A stretch of 64,000 bases of DNA from Novipirellula aureliae (GTDB lineage: Bacteria > Planctomycetota > Planctomycetia > Pirellulales > Pirellulaceae). The stretch lies in assembly GCF_007860185.1 (NCBI RefSeq), contig NZ_SJPY01000009.1, positions 88,316-152,315 on the forward strand, read 5' to 3'. The number at the start of each line of letters is the position of its first letter. The stretch's first letter is position 1. Both the position numbers and the translations under genes were made by a program. The notes under the pieces were generated by a model. The model ran no database searches, was not told where the DNA came from, and worked only from the letters and a program-made list of their open reading frames with translations. Below, piece by piece: positions 1 through 7,299 of this stretch.

Positions 1-247
1 CACGTTGGCATTATGACGTTAAGCAAGCGTTTCGCGAAGTCGACGAAGCCCAATCGACGCCGAAAAGATCAAATTAGTGCAAAAACCCATGCGAAACCCA
101 GAGTGGATGGTCGATTCCAAGCTCCCGACTGGAAACCAGCGTGGTCGCTGCAGGCTGGGGCAATTCGCTTGCTTTCGAAACGACGCAGACCCGGTAGCCA
201 CAGCTTACGCGGATTTTGAAAAAGAGAATCTCTCGGTTTCGAAAAAC

Positions 248-718
248 CTACGTTGCACTCACTCTTTCGAGGCGTAGAGATTGATTTTCAAGGCGGAGTC
301 GCTCATTTTCCGCTTGCAACGTGTTGTATTCCTCAAGCATTGTCGTGAAGTCCGCCGCCACTTGAGGCCAAAAATCGCGTTTTCGAAACTGAATCGCAGT
401 CACTTTTTCACCCTGAATGACCGATTTTATCGCCGATCGCAGTCGATACATTGGCCCGACAAAGCGGATACTCAAGGAAAGCGTGTCGCGGATAAAAACA
501 GGCAGCAAGACGAACATGATGAGCATGATCGGGGCTTGGGCCTTGACCGCCGACATTACCGCTTCCTCAAAGGGTTGCTCGACGACGTTTACAAAAACTC
601 GCACCGAAATGCTGACACCGATCAAACAGACAGCAAACAGAGCCCAATGGGCCATGACCCGACCAATAATCGTCCATTGAACTTGAGGGTCAACGAGTAT
701 TCGAGTTCTTTTGTTCAT
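248..718 (-). CDS. Small membrane protein with HAMP-like region and C-terminal coiled coil
   Basis: A 156-aa protein starting at ATG 718. Two hydrophobic segments are visible at about residues 22-43 and 62-78. They are followed by a HAMP-like stretch (about 84-134: an Arg, then a Pro, LxxxI spacing, a Gly and an FN-like/EYN end) and a heptad-rich, Glu/Leu/Arg-rich tail (128-152) that should form a coiled coil. This resembles the membrane-HAMP part of a chemoreceptor or sensor kinase without any signalling output domain. Small proteins of this build are, to my knowledge, frequent in planctomycetes, but no function is established. It stands alone; no strong Shine-Dalgarno is seen. It could be a scaffold or a stand-alone HAMP protein. 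Coding is well supported by composition; function is unknown. Confidence 0.7.
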   Translation of the reverse strand: MNKRTRILVDPQVQWTIIGRVMAHWALFAVCLIGVSISVRVFVNVVEQPFEEAVMSAVKAQAPIMLIMFVLLPVFIRDTLSLSIRFVGPMYRLRSAIKSVIQGEKVTAIQFRKRDFWPQVAADFTTMLEEYNTLQAENERLRLENQSLRLERVSAT

Positions 719-1024
719 CGGTTTATTGTTTCATGGGATAAGTGTTTTTGGCCAAGCCTGTTTGATTTGTATTTCACGCCAAGTGAACACTAGGTCATCA
801 ACTCTCAACTTTCTGATCTCTACGCTGCAAACTGCCAATGAAAGTGTGATTTTTCTAATCTATCGGTTGGAAGAGCCGCCGTAATCGTTAAGACCAACAC
901 CAGATAGAGCAAAACCGGGGCTCGAAAACGATCGATGGACGATCGTTCCTAGCGAAAGAACCGATTGAATCAATCAGGTCGATGATCATCCGGTCGTTTC
1001 GTATTCACCCAAATATTGCTTCTC
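719..1024. other. Intergenic region, no gene seen
   Basis: This 306-bp divergent gap between the membrane protein and the secreted protein holds no convincing reading frame, repeat or terminator. It should contain the promoters of both flanking genes, but no good -35/-10 pair stood out. Confidence 0.5.
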
Positions 1025-1780
1025 ATGAATCGAAAAGTTCAATCATTCGCTATCGTGGCTACGGCGATCGTTTGTTGCGGCGGACAGGTCGGTGCCCAAC
1101 AAGTCGGTGCCCAAGGAGTCGATACCCAACAAACGGTACGGTTCGCGGCCTACTCAAAGATCCAGCAATGGGGTCGGTGGTGTGGTTGGGGATGGGGCGA
1201 TGGGTATCATGCGTGCCAGGACTCGTCCTGTCGCCCGCTTGCCGATTTGCCACCAAAATCGTTCTCTGAGAAATTTCGGCCGTCGCAAGCTTACGCTCCT
1301 CAACCGATGTATCATCCAGCGGCATCGACCAGGTTCCAACCGACAATGCCGGCTGGCCATCCAATACCGCCATTGATGATGTCGAGCCAGTCGAACAGCG
1401 ATATCGGTGTGTTCGGACCACCTTTAGTGCCACCTCAGCGTGACTTCGAGAGCAGGCCCTCGGAGCAAAATACGAAGACAGATTCCTACGAATCGAAGGA
1501 AGAAGAGGCTTCAAAGAACCGAAAATCCACCGGTGCTGAGTCCGACGCGGATGATTTGTCTGAACCTCTTAGAAATCTCGATCGGTTGGACGCTCGCACA
1601 AACCGATCGGTGGAGCAAAGTTTGGCGGCAGCCCGACTGCCGCAGCCCAGCAAGCCATCCAACAAGCAGCCAGATAGTGAGCTGCAAAGTTCTCGCCCGA
1701 TGCCCAAGCGACTCCCTGCTGCAACGCCAAAATCGCTTCGTTCGGCTCGACTGCCACGACCTCAGATACCCGCGTTTTAG
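1025..1780 (+). CDS. Secreted hypothetical protein, Pro/Ser/Gln-rich
   Basis: A 251-aa product from ATG 1025; a TTG nine bases upstream is in frame but less likely because the ATG gives a standard signal peptide (basic MNRK, hydrophobic core, AQQ cleavage region near residue 25). Just after it a short tandem repeat (QVGAQQVGAQ) is visible at protein and DNA level. A Trp/Gly-rich Cys motif (RWCGWGWGDGYHAC, then CRP) lies at about 50-70; the remainder is low-complexity, rich in Pro, Ser, Lys and Arg, and probably disordered. The compact Cys/Trp motif suggests a small folded head on a disordered tail. I do not recognise a family. It is not obviously in an operon; a weak hairpin (AACCT-AGA-AGGTT) follows the stop near 1791. 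Confidence 0.6.
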   Translation: MNRKVQSFAIVATAIVCCGGQVGAQQVGAQGVDTQQTVRFAAYSKIQQWGRWCGWGWGDGYHACQDSSCRPLADLPPKSFSEKFRPSQAYAPQPMYHPAASTRFQPTMPAGHPIPPLMMSSQSNSDIGVFGPPLVPPQRDFESRPSEQNTKTDSYESKEEEASKNRKSTGAESDADDLSEPLRNLDRLDARTNRSVEQSLAAARLPQPSKPSNKQPDSELQSSRPMPKRLPAATPKSLRSARLPRPQIPAF

Positions 1781-1889
1781 CAGCTAACCTAGAAGGTTTT
1801 AGCAGCTGGCCTGATGACTGGCCTGATGAATCGAGCAGGCTATTTGGGATCCGTTGCTGATACCGTGTTGCTGATTACGCGAGCGAACC

Positions 1890-2450
1890 CTACTCACCCA
1901 TTTCCCGTTGCAGCCAGGCTCTGGCATAGGCCCAGTTTCGCTTGGTCGTTCGTGGGGAAACGTCGAGCACCTTCGCCGTTTCTTCGATCGTGAGACCGGT
2001 AAAGTAGCGTAGCTCAACCAGCTTTGCTAATGGTGGGTCTTCGGCCGCGAGTTTGTTGAGTGCGTCGTCAAGGCAAAGCAGTTCATCGACATTATCGGGA
2101 TCCACGACCGCTGCGTCGTCATGCAAATCGTGGCGATTTAGTTCTCCACCGCGTTTCGCTCTCCCTTTACGACGTGCGTTTTCAATAAGGATTCTTCGCA
2201 TCGCTTCGGCAGCAGCGGCAAAAAAATGGCCTCGGCCATCCCACTGTTGAGAGCCGTCACCGCCGACAAGCCGCATGAAAACTTCATGAACGAGAGCCGT
2301 AGGCTGCAACGTCTGCCCTGACTTTTCCTGTTTCATACGGCTGGCCGCCAGCCGCCGGAGCTCTTCGTAGACAAGTGGCAACAGGTCATGCGTCGCACGG
2401 GGGTCACCCGCTTCGATCGCCGATAAGATTTGCGTGATATCTCGGTTCAT
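1890..2450 (-). CDS. ECF-type RNA polymerase sigma factor (TIGR02999-like)
   Basis: A 186-aa sigma-70-family factor that would direct RNA polymerase core to a special promoter set. Region 2 spans about 15-95, including the LVYEELRRLAASRM helix and the HFFAAAAEAMRRILIENARR segment typical of the TIGR02999 group common in planctomycetes and acidobacteria. Region 4 spans about 125-180 with the helix-turn-helix TIEETAKVLDVSPRTTKR. Its length matches the family. The ATG at 2450 overlaps the TGA of the upstream gene (ATGA), so translation is probably coupled. No anti-sigma factor with a zinc-binding motif is nearby. Factors of this group often sit next to Ser/Thr kinases; here the nearest kinase is 13.7 kb away. 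Confidence 0.92.
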   Translation of the reverse strand: MNRDITQILSAIEAGDPRATHDLLPLVYEELRRLAASRMKQEKSGQTLQPTALVHEVFMRLVGGDGSQQWDGRGHFFAAAAEAMRRILIENARRKGRAKRGGELNRHDLHDDAAVVDPDNVDELLCLDDALNKLAAEDPPLAKLVELRYFTGLTIEETAKVLDVSPRTTKRNWAYARAWLQREMGE

Positions 2451-3010
2451 TGCTCGTTACCACTACCATCGCGATCGAATCCGGTCCCGAAACCAGATCT
2501 GTCTCTACCGATCAGACCCATTGGATGGGGACCCGCAAGCCATCGGTCTTTTCGAATCGTCCGCTTGGTAGACAATCCTTGTGACCGACCGTAGACGACA
2601 TTGATCGCAGCCTCGCTGCGGCCAGTTGGTTCGTATGTCGTACGGGGCCAACAATACGGATGCTTCACTTCGATAAGTGCATCACGAATCGGTGTCACTT
2701 TAAAAAGGGGGACGCTTGCCGTTGAGTTGGTTGTATCGGGCGAACGTGTGAAATCAACGTCTCGACACACAAAGTCAAAATAGCTCGTTTCATTGATCGG
2801 TTTCCGATCCGAGTTAATGGCGTTATCAATGTCGATATCTTCGCCACGAAACAGGATGAGAGGGGGGATTCCTTTGATGGCAGGTAGACGCCAATTGTCA
2901 GAATGTCGCTGTTGGTCAACGACAACGGCTGAGTCGCTCTCGGCGATACACGGCAAATGGAAAGAGCTGAACATGAATGCCATTCCTAGTAAACACTTTG
3001 CAACACTCAT
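2447..3010 (-). CDS. Exported hypothetical protein coupled to the sigma factor
   Basis: A 187-aa product if started at ATG 3010, which is preceded by a GAGAGG Shine-Dalgarno and gives a clean signal peptide (MSVAKCLLG, hydrophobic stretch, cleavage near IAES). A longer start at 3034 would put charged residues in front of the signal. The mature part has no recognised domain; two Cys residues (VCRD and PYCWPR contexts) and an Arg/Gly/Asp-rich C-terminus are visible. The gene precedes the sigma factor with a 4-bp ATGA overlap, so the two are very likely one transcript. An extracytoplasmic protein coupled to an ECF sigma factor could act in signal input, but that is inference only. Confidence 0.6.
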   Translation of the reverse strand: MSVAKCLLGMAFMFSSFHLPCIAESDSAVVVDQQRHSDNWRLPAIKGIPPLILFRGEDIDIDNAINSDRKPINETSYFDFVCRDVDFTRSPDTTNSTASVPLFKVTPIRDALIEVKHPYCWPRTTYEPTGRSEAAINVVYGRSQGLSTKRTIRKDRWLAGPHPMGLIGRDRSGFGTGFDRDGSGNEQ

Positions 3011-3118
3011 CAATTCGGATCCTCTCTCATCCATTGGGCCAATGTCTAGGAAATGGCCCAGTCTCGATAAGAACGGCAGCAGTTTCTAAGGCACCACTCG
3101 GACGATCGGAGATCGCTG

Positions 3119-3207
3119 CCGCCCCTATCCGGGGCCTCCTGGATCATTTTACCCTAAGCCGGGGGCTTTGCGTCCCCGGCTTTGAGCGATCGTCCCCATC
3201 GGGGACG
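3119..3207. terminator. Cluster of three GC-rich hairpins between genes
   Basis: Within the 309-bp gap between two minus-strand genes are three perfect inverted repeats: GCCCC/GGGGC at about 3121-3135, AAGCCGGGG/CCCCGGCTT at 3156-3182 and CGTCCCC/GGGGACG at 3191-3207. They lie downstream of the EF-hand gene and could end its transcript or protect its 3' end. No U-tract follows, so a classical intrinsic terminator is not proven. Nothing else is seen in the gap. Confidence 0.4.
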
Positions 3208-3319
3208 AAACGAAACTTAGCAGACGCCTTAGGTGTGCTTTTCAGGCCCAAATGCCAGGCTTGTAAAATCTTGCTGGGAATTTGGCCCATGCTACACCCT
3301 ACTCAGACGCAGGACGCCT

Positions 3320-4723
3320 TCAGCGGGATGGACGACTCTGATCAGGGCGGCCGTCTTCAGGACGATCTGCTAGTTCTCGACGTTTTGCAACCTCTGTCGA
3401 AAATTTCAGCAATTCATCTTTGCTCAGCTTGCCATCTTGATCGGCATCAAATTGCATGACAAGTGCAACGAATCTCGCGGGATCGGGTGGACCAACAAGC
3501 CCAGCTCCGCCGAGTGGCGAGCCAACTCGCTCACCGCCGCGTGCCTGTTCCGCGCGATCACCGTCGCGTGGCGAGCCAACTCGCTCAACGCCGCGTGCCT
3601 GTTCCGTGCGATCTCCGTCGCGTGGCGAACCAACTCGCTCACCGCCGCGTGCTCGTTCCGTGCGATCTCCGTCGCGTGGCGAACCAACGCGCTCACCGCC
3701 ACGTGCTGGTCCGGTGCGATCTCCGTCGCGTGGCGAGCCAACTCGCTCACCGCCGCGTGCTCGTTCGGCACGATCTCCGTCGCGTGGCGAGCCAACTCGC
3801 TCACCGCCGCGTGCTCGTTCCGCGCGATCTCCGTCGCGTGGCGAGCCAACTCGCTCACCGCCGCGTGCTCGTTCCGCGCGATCTCCGTCGCGTGGCGAAC
3901 CAACTCGCTCACCGCCACGTGCTGGTCCGGTGCGATCTCCGTCGCGTGGCGAGCCAACTCGGTCACCGCCACGTGCTCGTTCCGTGCGATCTCCGTCGCG
4001 TGGCGAGCCAACTCGCTCACCGCCGCGTGCTCGTTCCGTGCGATCTCCGTCGCGTGGCGAGCCAACACGCTCACCGCCGCGTGCTCGTTCGGCACGATCT
4101 CCGTCGCGTGGCGAGCCAACTCGCTCACCGCCGCGTGCCCGTTCGGCACGATCTCCGTCGCGTGGCGAGCCAACTCGCTCACCGCCGCGTGCCCGTTCCG
4201 TGCGATCTCCGTCGCGTGGCGAACCAACTCGCTCACCGCCACGTGCTCGTTCAGGCCGATCGCCATCGCCTGCCCGTCCAGGTCGATCAGCGTCGCGTGG
4301 TGTGTCAATCCGGTCAGCATTACGCAGCAGTCCAGGGCGACCGGCGGCTAGCATGGGAAACATTTCCTCGCGAGTCAGCTTGCCATCGCCATTCTTATCT
4401 AGCTTCTTCAGCGCCTCCGCAGCGGAAACCATTTCTTCTGCAGAGATTTCAAAATCTCCGTCTGCATCTAATGCTTGCATCATTGAATTCGCTGGCAAGC
4501 CCATCTCTGGACCAGTACCTCCTGGGGCACGGCTGCTATCAGCCATCGGCCCACCACGTCCAGGACCGCCGCCAAGTCCTCGACCGCTAAGTCCACGACC
4601 GCCTTGTCCACGGCCGCCAAGCCCTTGACCGCCTTGTCCACGGCCCGCGGGCGGTTGCGCAAGGGCGACGAGAGATGTCGCACTCACTAACCATAGGGTT
4701 GCTAAAAACAAGGTTCGTTTCAT
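3320..4723 (-). CDS. Exported EF-hand protein with 14 perfect-length 18-residue repeats
   Basis: A 467-aa product from ATG 4723, chosen because a strong GGAGGAG lies just upstream and a signal peptide (MKRTLF ... ALAQ) follows; an upstream in-frame start adds 44 implausible residues. Order of parts: signal peptide, Gly/Arg-rich GRGQGG-type segment, two EF-hand calcium loops (DADGDFEISAEE and DKNGDGKLTREE, about 88-125), 14 tandem copies of an 18-residue unit of the GDRAERARGGERVGSPRD type, and a third EF-hand (DADQDGKLSKDE) near the C-terminus. The repeat is highly charged and probably disordered. Likely an extracellular calcium-binding matrix or surface protein, comparable with the EF-hand protein at 15.4 kb. 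Stands alone. EF-hands are certain; the biological role is inferred. Confidence 0.85.
   Translation of the reverse strand: MKRTLFLATLWLVSATSLVALAQPPAGRGQGGQGLGGRGQGGRGLSGRGLGGGPGRGGPMADSSRAPGGTGPEMGLPANSMMQALDADGDFEISAEEMVSAAEALKKLDKNGDGKLTREEMFPMLAAGRPGLLRNADRIDTPRDADRPGRAGDGDRPERARGGERVGSPRDGDRTERARGGERVGSPRDGDRAERARGGERVGSPRDGDRAERARGGERVGSPRDGDRTERARGGERVGSPRDGDRTERARGGDRVGSPRDGDRTGPARGGERVGSPRDGDRAERARGGERVGSPRDGDRAERARGGERVGSPRDGDRAERARGGERVGSPRDGDRTGPARGGERVGSPRDGDRTERARGGERVGSPRDGDRTEQARGVERVGSPRDGDRAEQARGGERVGSPLGGAGLVGPPDPARFVALVMQFDADQDGKLSKDELLKFSTEVAKRRELADRPEDGRPDQSRPSR
3509..4264 (-). repeat. 54-bp in-frame tandem repeat, 14 copies
   Basis: Fourteen contiguous units of exactly 54 bp (756 bp) inside the EF-hand gene, each encoding 18 residues. 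Units differ at a few positions (A or T before E, ERAR/GPAR/EQAR variants, one GVE and one GGD unit), and identical variants recur at several places, which suggests expansion by unequal exchange. Because the unit is a multiple of three and free of stops in several frames, long spurious reading frames appear on both strands. Confidence 0.95.
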
Positions 4724-4810
4724 GTTGAACTCCTCCGAGAAAAGACGATTTGCATGCACCGAACTGCTCGATGCATTCTTTTTTCGTAGGGCAGCGATGC
4801 TGCGACGAAA

Positions 4811-4866
4811 GGTAGTGGATCTTGAAAAAAATCCAGTTCGATGGGATTTTAACAAGATCCGCTACC
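4811..4866. repeat. Dispersed hairpin element (GGATCTTG/CAAGATCC family), copy 1
   Basis: Inverted arms GGTAGTGGATCTT (4811-4823) and AAGATCCGCTACC (4854-4866) match with one mismatch around a 30-base centre. The element lies in the 212-bp region upstream of the EF-hand gene. A second, diverged copy is found in opposite orientation at 55021-55079. It may be a miniature repeat or a transcript-end hairpin. Confidence 0.6.
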
Positions 4867-4935
4867 AACGTATTTCCGAGATCGCCGTAAACAACCCTAC
4901 AATAGACTAGTTGCGACAGCGATCAAGAACCGCCG

Positions 4936-6231
4936 CTACATTTCTGAAATGCAATAGAGATAGCGTCCAGATCGGAGCACCATCCGATCTCCAGCGATCG
5001 CAGGGGTGCCGCTGCTGTCACTCTCGTCCGATTCAAATCGATTGGTGGACAGAATTTCAAAAGTCGGTTTTGCTGGCAAGACGAATGTCCCCTGGTAGCG
5101 GCTGAGCACATACAATCGATCGCCCACCCGCACGGGCGATGCGTAGACAGGCTTGCCACTGCCGCTCAAGTCAGGAACACGCTCGCGGTAGACCGACTCG
5201 CCCGTTTTCGCATCAAGGCAGTGAGCTTGCCCGCGGTCATCGATCCAATAGAGGTGCCCCTCGTGCAAGAGCGGCGTGGCGACATACGAACTCTCGCGAC
5301 TGGACCATACCATATGCGTGTCGGTAACGTCGTCTTTTCCTCCCGCACGAATTGCGTGGCTGCCCGCTGAGCGATAGCCGCCGAACGTATAAACAATTCC
5401 ATCGTGTGCGATCACAGACGGGCAAATGTTGCCAGTCAAGTTTGTTTCGGCGTACCATTTCAACTTGCCTGTGTCTGGATTCAGTCCCCATACTTCACCT
5501 GGCACCGAGATTACCAATTCCGCTGTCGCATCCGACAACTCAACAATCAGAGGCGTTCCGTAGGCAAGCTCTAGCGAATTGGCTTCCGACTTCCAAACTT
5601 CACGGCCCGTTTTCTTGTCCAGTGCAAGGATCGCGCGGCTCTCTTCCGATGCGTTCACGATCACCATATCCTTGTACAACACGGGACTGGCGGCGGATCC
5701 CCAACGACGATTGCTCGATTCCTTCCCCACGCCGACTCGCCATTGCTCATTTCCGTCCATGTCAAACGCTAATACCCCGCTCTTGCCGAAAAAAACAAAC
5801 ACTTGATTGCCGTCGGTTACTGGCGTGTTGCTTGCATAACCATGCTCCGTGATGTAACCATGGCTGTCATCCTCCGGCATTTCGGCAGCAACCGTTTTTG
5901 TCCAAAGTGACTTGCCATCGGATAAATTCACGCAAACCAGGTGTCGCTTTAGATTTTCTTTCGAGCCTGTCGTTTCGCTTGCGACTCCATAACCCGAATA
6001 GCAGGTGACAAAAACTCGGTCTCCCCAAACCACCGGCGATGAGGATCCTGGGCCAGGCAAAGCGGTTCGCCAAGCCAGGTTTTCGGTTTCACTCCAAGAA
6101 AGCGGGATCTTCGAGTCTGCTCCATCGCCATCGCCATCGTTTCCGCGAAATCGAGGCCAATCGGCGGCGGTGGAAACTTTGGGTAGAAAAAGGCTGAGTA
6201 TCAATAAGAGGAATGTCAGTGATCGGTTCAT
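4936..6231 (-). CDS. Exported PQQ-type beta-propeller protein
   Basis: A 431-aa protein starting at ATG 6231 with a signal peptide of about 22 residues ([17 protein letters not shown] ... TAA). The mature protein begins with the [11 protein letters not shown] motif seen at the start of many planctomycete PQQ-like propellers, then repeats blades with [34 protein letters not shown] and [13 protein letters not shown]-type strands. The family (PF13360/BamB-like fold) includes PQQ dehydrogenase domains and many non-enzymatic scaffolds; no PQQ-ligand or cytochrome motif is visible, so enzymatic activity is doubtful. Length is normal for the group. It lies 35 bp from the start of a tandem repeat array that would contain or displace its promoter. 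Confidence 0.88.
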   Translation of the reverse strand: MNRSLTFLLLILSLFLPKVSTAADWPRFRGNDGDGDGADSKIPLSWSETENLAWRTALPGPGSSSPVVWGDRVFVTCYSGYGVASETTGSKENLKRHLVCVNLSDGKSLWTKTVAAEMPEDDSHGYITEHGYASNTPVTDGNQVFVFFGKSGVLAFDMDGNEQWRVGVGKESSNRRWGSAASPVLYKDMVIVNASEESRAILALDKKTGREVWKSEANSLELAYGTPLIVELSDATAELVISVPGEVWGLNPDTGKLKWYAETNLTGNICPSVIAHDGIVYTFGGYRSAGSHAIRAGGKDDVTDTHMVWSSRESSYVATPLLHEGHLYWIDDRGQAHCLDAKTGESVYRERVPDLSGSGKPVYASPVRVGDRLYVLSRYQGTFVLPAKPTFEILSTNRFESDESDSSGTPAIAGDRMVLRSGRYLYCISEM

Positions 6232-6265
6232 CTCAATTCTCTTTTTGGTTGTCGCTTGGGACCAA

Positions 6266-7299
6266 GTGGCACAGGCTTCTAGCCTGTGTTTTTCAGATCA
6301 CAGGCTGGAAGCCTGTGCCACGAATCGGTTGCTGTCTTATAAATCACAGGCTGGAAGCCTGTGCCACGAATCGGTTGCTGTTTTATAAATCACAGGCTGG
6401 AAGCCTGTGCCACGAATCGGTTGCTGTTTTATAAATCACAGGCTGGAAGCCTGTGCCACGAATCGGTTGCTGTCTTATAAATCACAGGCTGGAAGCCTGT
6501 GCCACGAATCGGTTGCTGTCTTATAAATCACAGGCTGGAAGCCTGTGCCACGAATCTGCTGCTGTCTTATAAATCACAGGCTGGAAGCCTGTGCCACGAA
6601 TCGGTTGCTGTCTTATAAATCACAGGCTGGAAGCCTGTGCCACGAATCGGTTGCTGTCTTATAAATCACAGGCTGGAAGCCTGTGCCACGAATCTGCTGC
6701 TGTCTTATAAATCACAGGCTGGAAGCCTGTGCCACGAATCGGTTGCTGTCTTATAAATCACAGGCTGGAAGCCTGTGCCACGAATCGGTTGCTGTCTTAT
6801 AAATCACAGGCTGGAAGCCTGTGCCACGAATCTGCTGCTGTCTTATAAATCACAGGCTGGAAGCCTGTGCCACGAATCGGTTGCTGTCTTATAAATCACA
6901 GGCTGGAAGCCTGTGCCACGAATCGGTTGCTGTCTTATAAATCACAGGCTGGAAGCCTGTGCCACGAATCGGTTGCTGTCTTATAAATCACAGGCTGGAA
7001 GCCTGTGCCACGAATCGGTTGCTGTCTTATAAATCACAGGCTGGAAGCCTGTGCCACGAATCGGTTGCTGTCTTATAAATCACAGGCTGGAAGCCTGTGC
7101 CACGAATCTGCTGCTGTCTTATAAATCACAGGCTGGAAGCCTGTGCCACGAATCTGCTGCTGTCTTATAAATCACAGGCTGGAAGCCTGTGCCACGAATC
7201 TGCTGCTGTCTTATAAATCACAGGCTGGAAGCCTGTGCCACGAATCGGTTGCTGTCCTATAAATCACAGGCTGGAAGCCTGTGCCACGAATCGGTTGCG
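6266..7299. repeat. Tandem array: 22 units of 46 bp plus one inverted unit
   Basis: From 6299 the core CACAGGCTGGAAGCCTGTG followed by CCACGAATCGGTTGC (or CTGCTGC variant) and TGTCTTATAAAT repeats with a strict 46-bp period to 7299; I counted 22 units by position. Each core is an inverted repeat (CACAGGCT-GGA-AGCCTGTG) able to form a hairpin. One unit at the left end (6266-6288, GTGGCACAGGCTTCTAGCCTGTG) is inverted. There are no spacers, so it is not CRISPR. The last unit runs into the 3' end of the CotH gene, whose stop (7257-7259) lies within the array. Confidence 0.95.

Noticed and set aside
1-247. Short overlapping frames at the left edge on both strands
   Set aside because: None shows domain, signal peptide or start signals; they are probably chance frames in intergenic DNA or the edge of a neighbouring region.
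3424-4628. Long open frames on both strands over the 54-bp repeat (up to 390 codons)
   Set aside because: They arise because the repeat length is a multiple of three and lacks stops in several frames; only the minus-strand frame ending at 3320 has EF-hands, a signal peptide and a strong ribosome-binding site.
6213-6434. Small plus-strand reading frames across the 46-bp array
   Set aside because: Three units (138 bp) restore the frame, so such frames are a by-product of the repeat; no start signals or protein-like features.
6266-7299. Possible CRISPR array
   Set aside because: The 46-bp units are contiguous, including their linkers, so there are no unique spacers, and no cas gene is seen.
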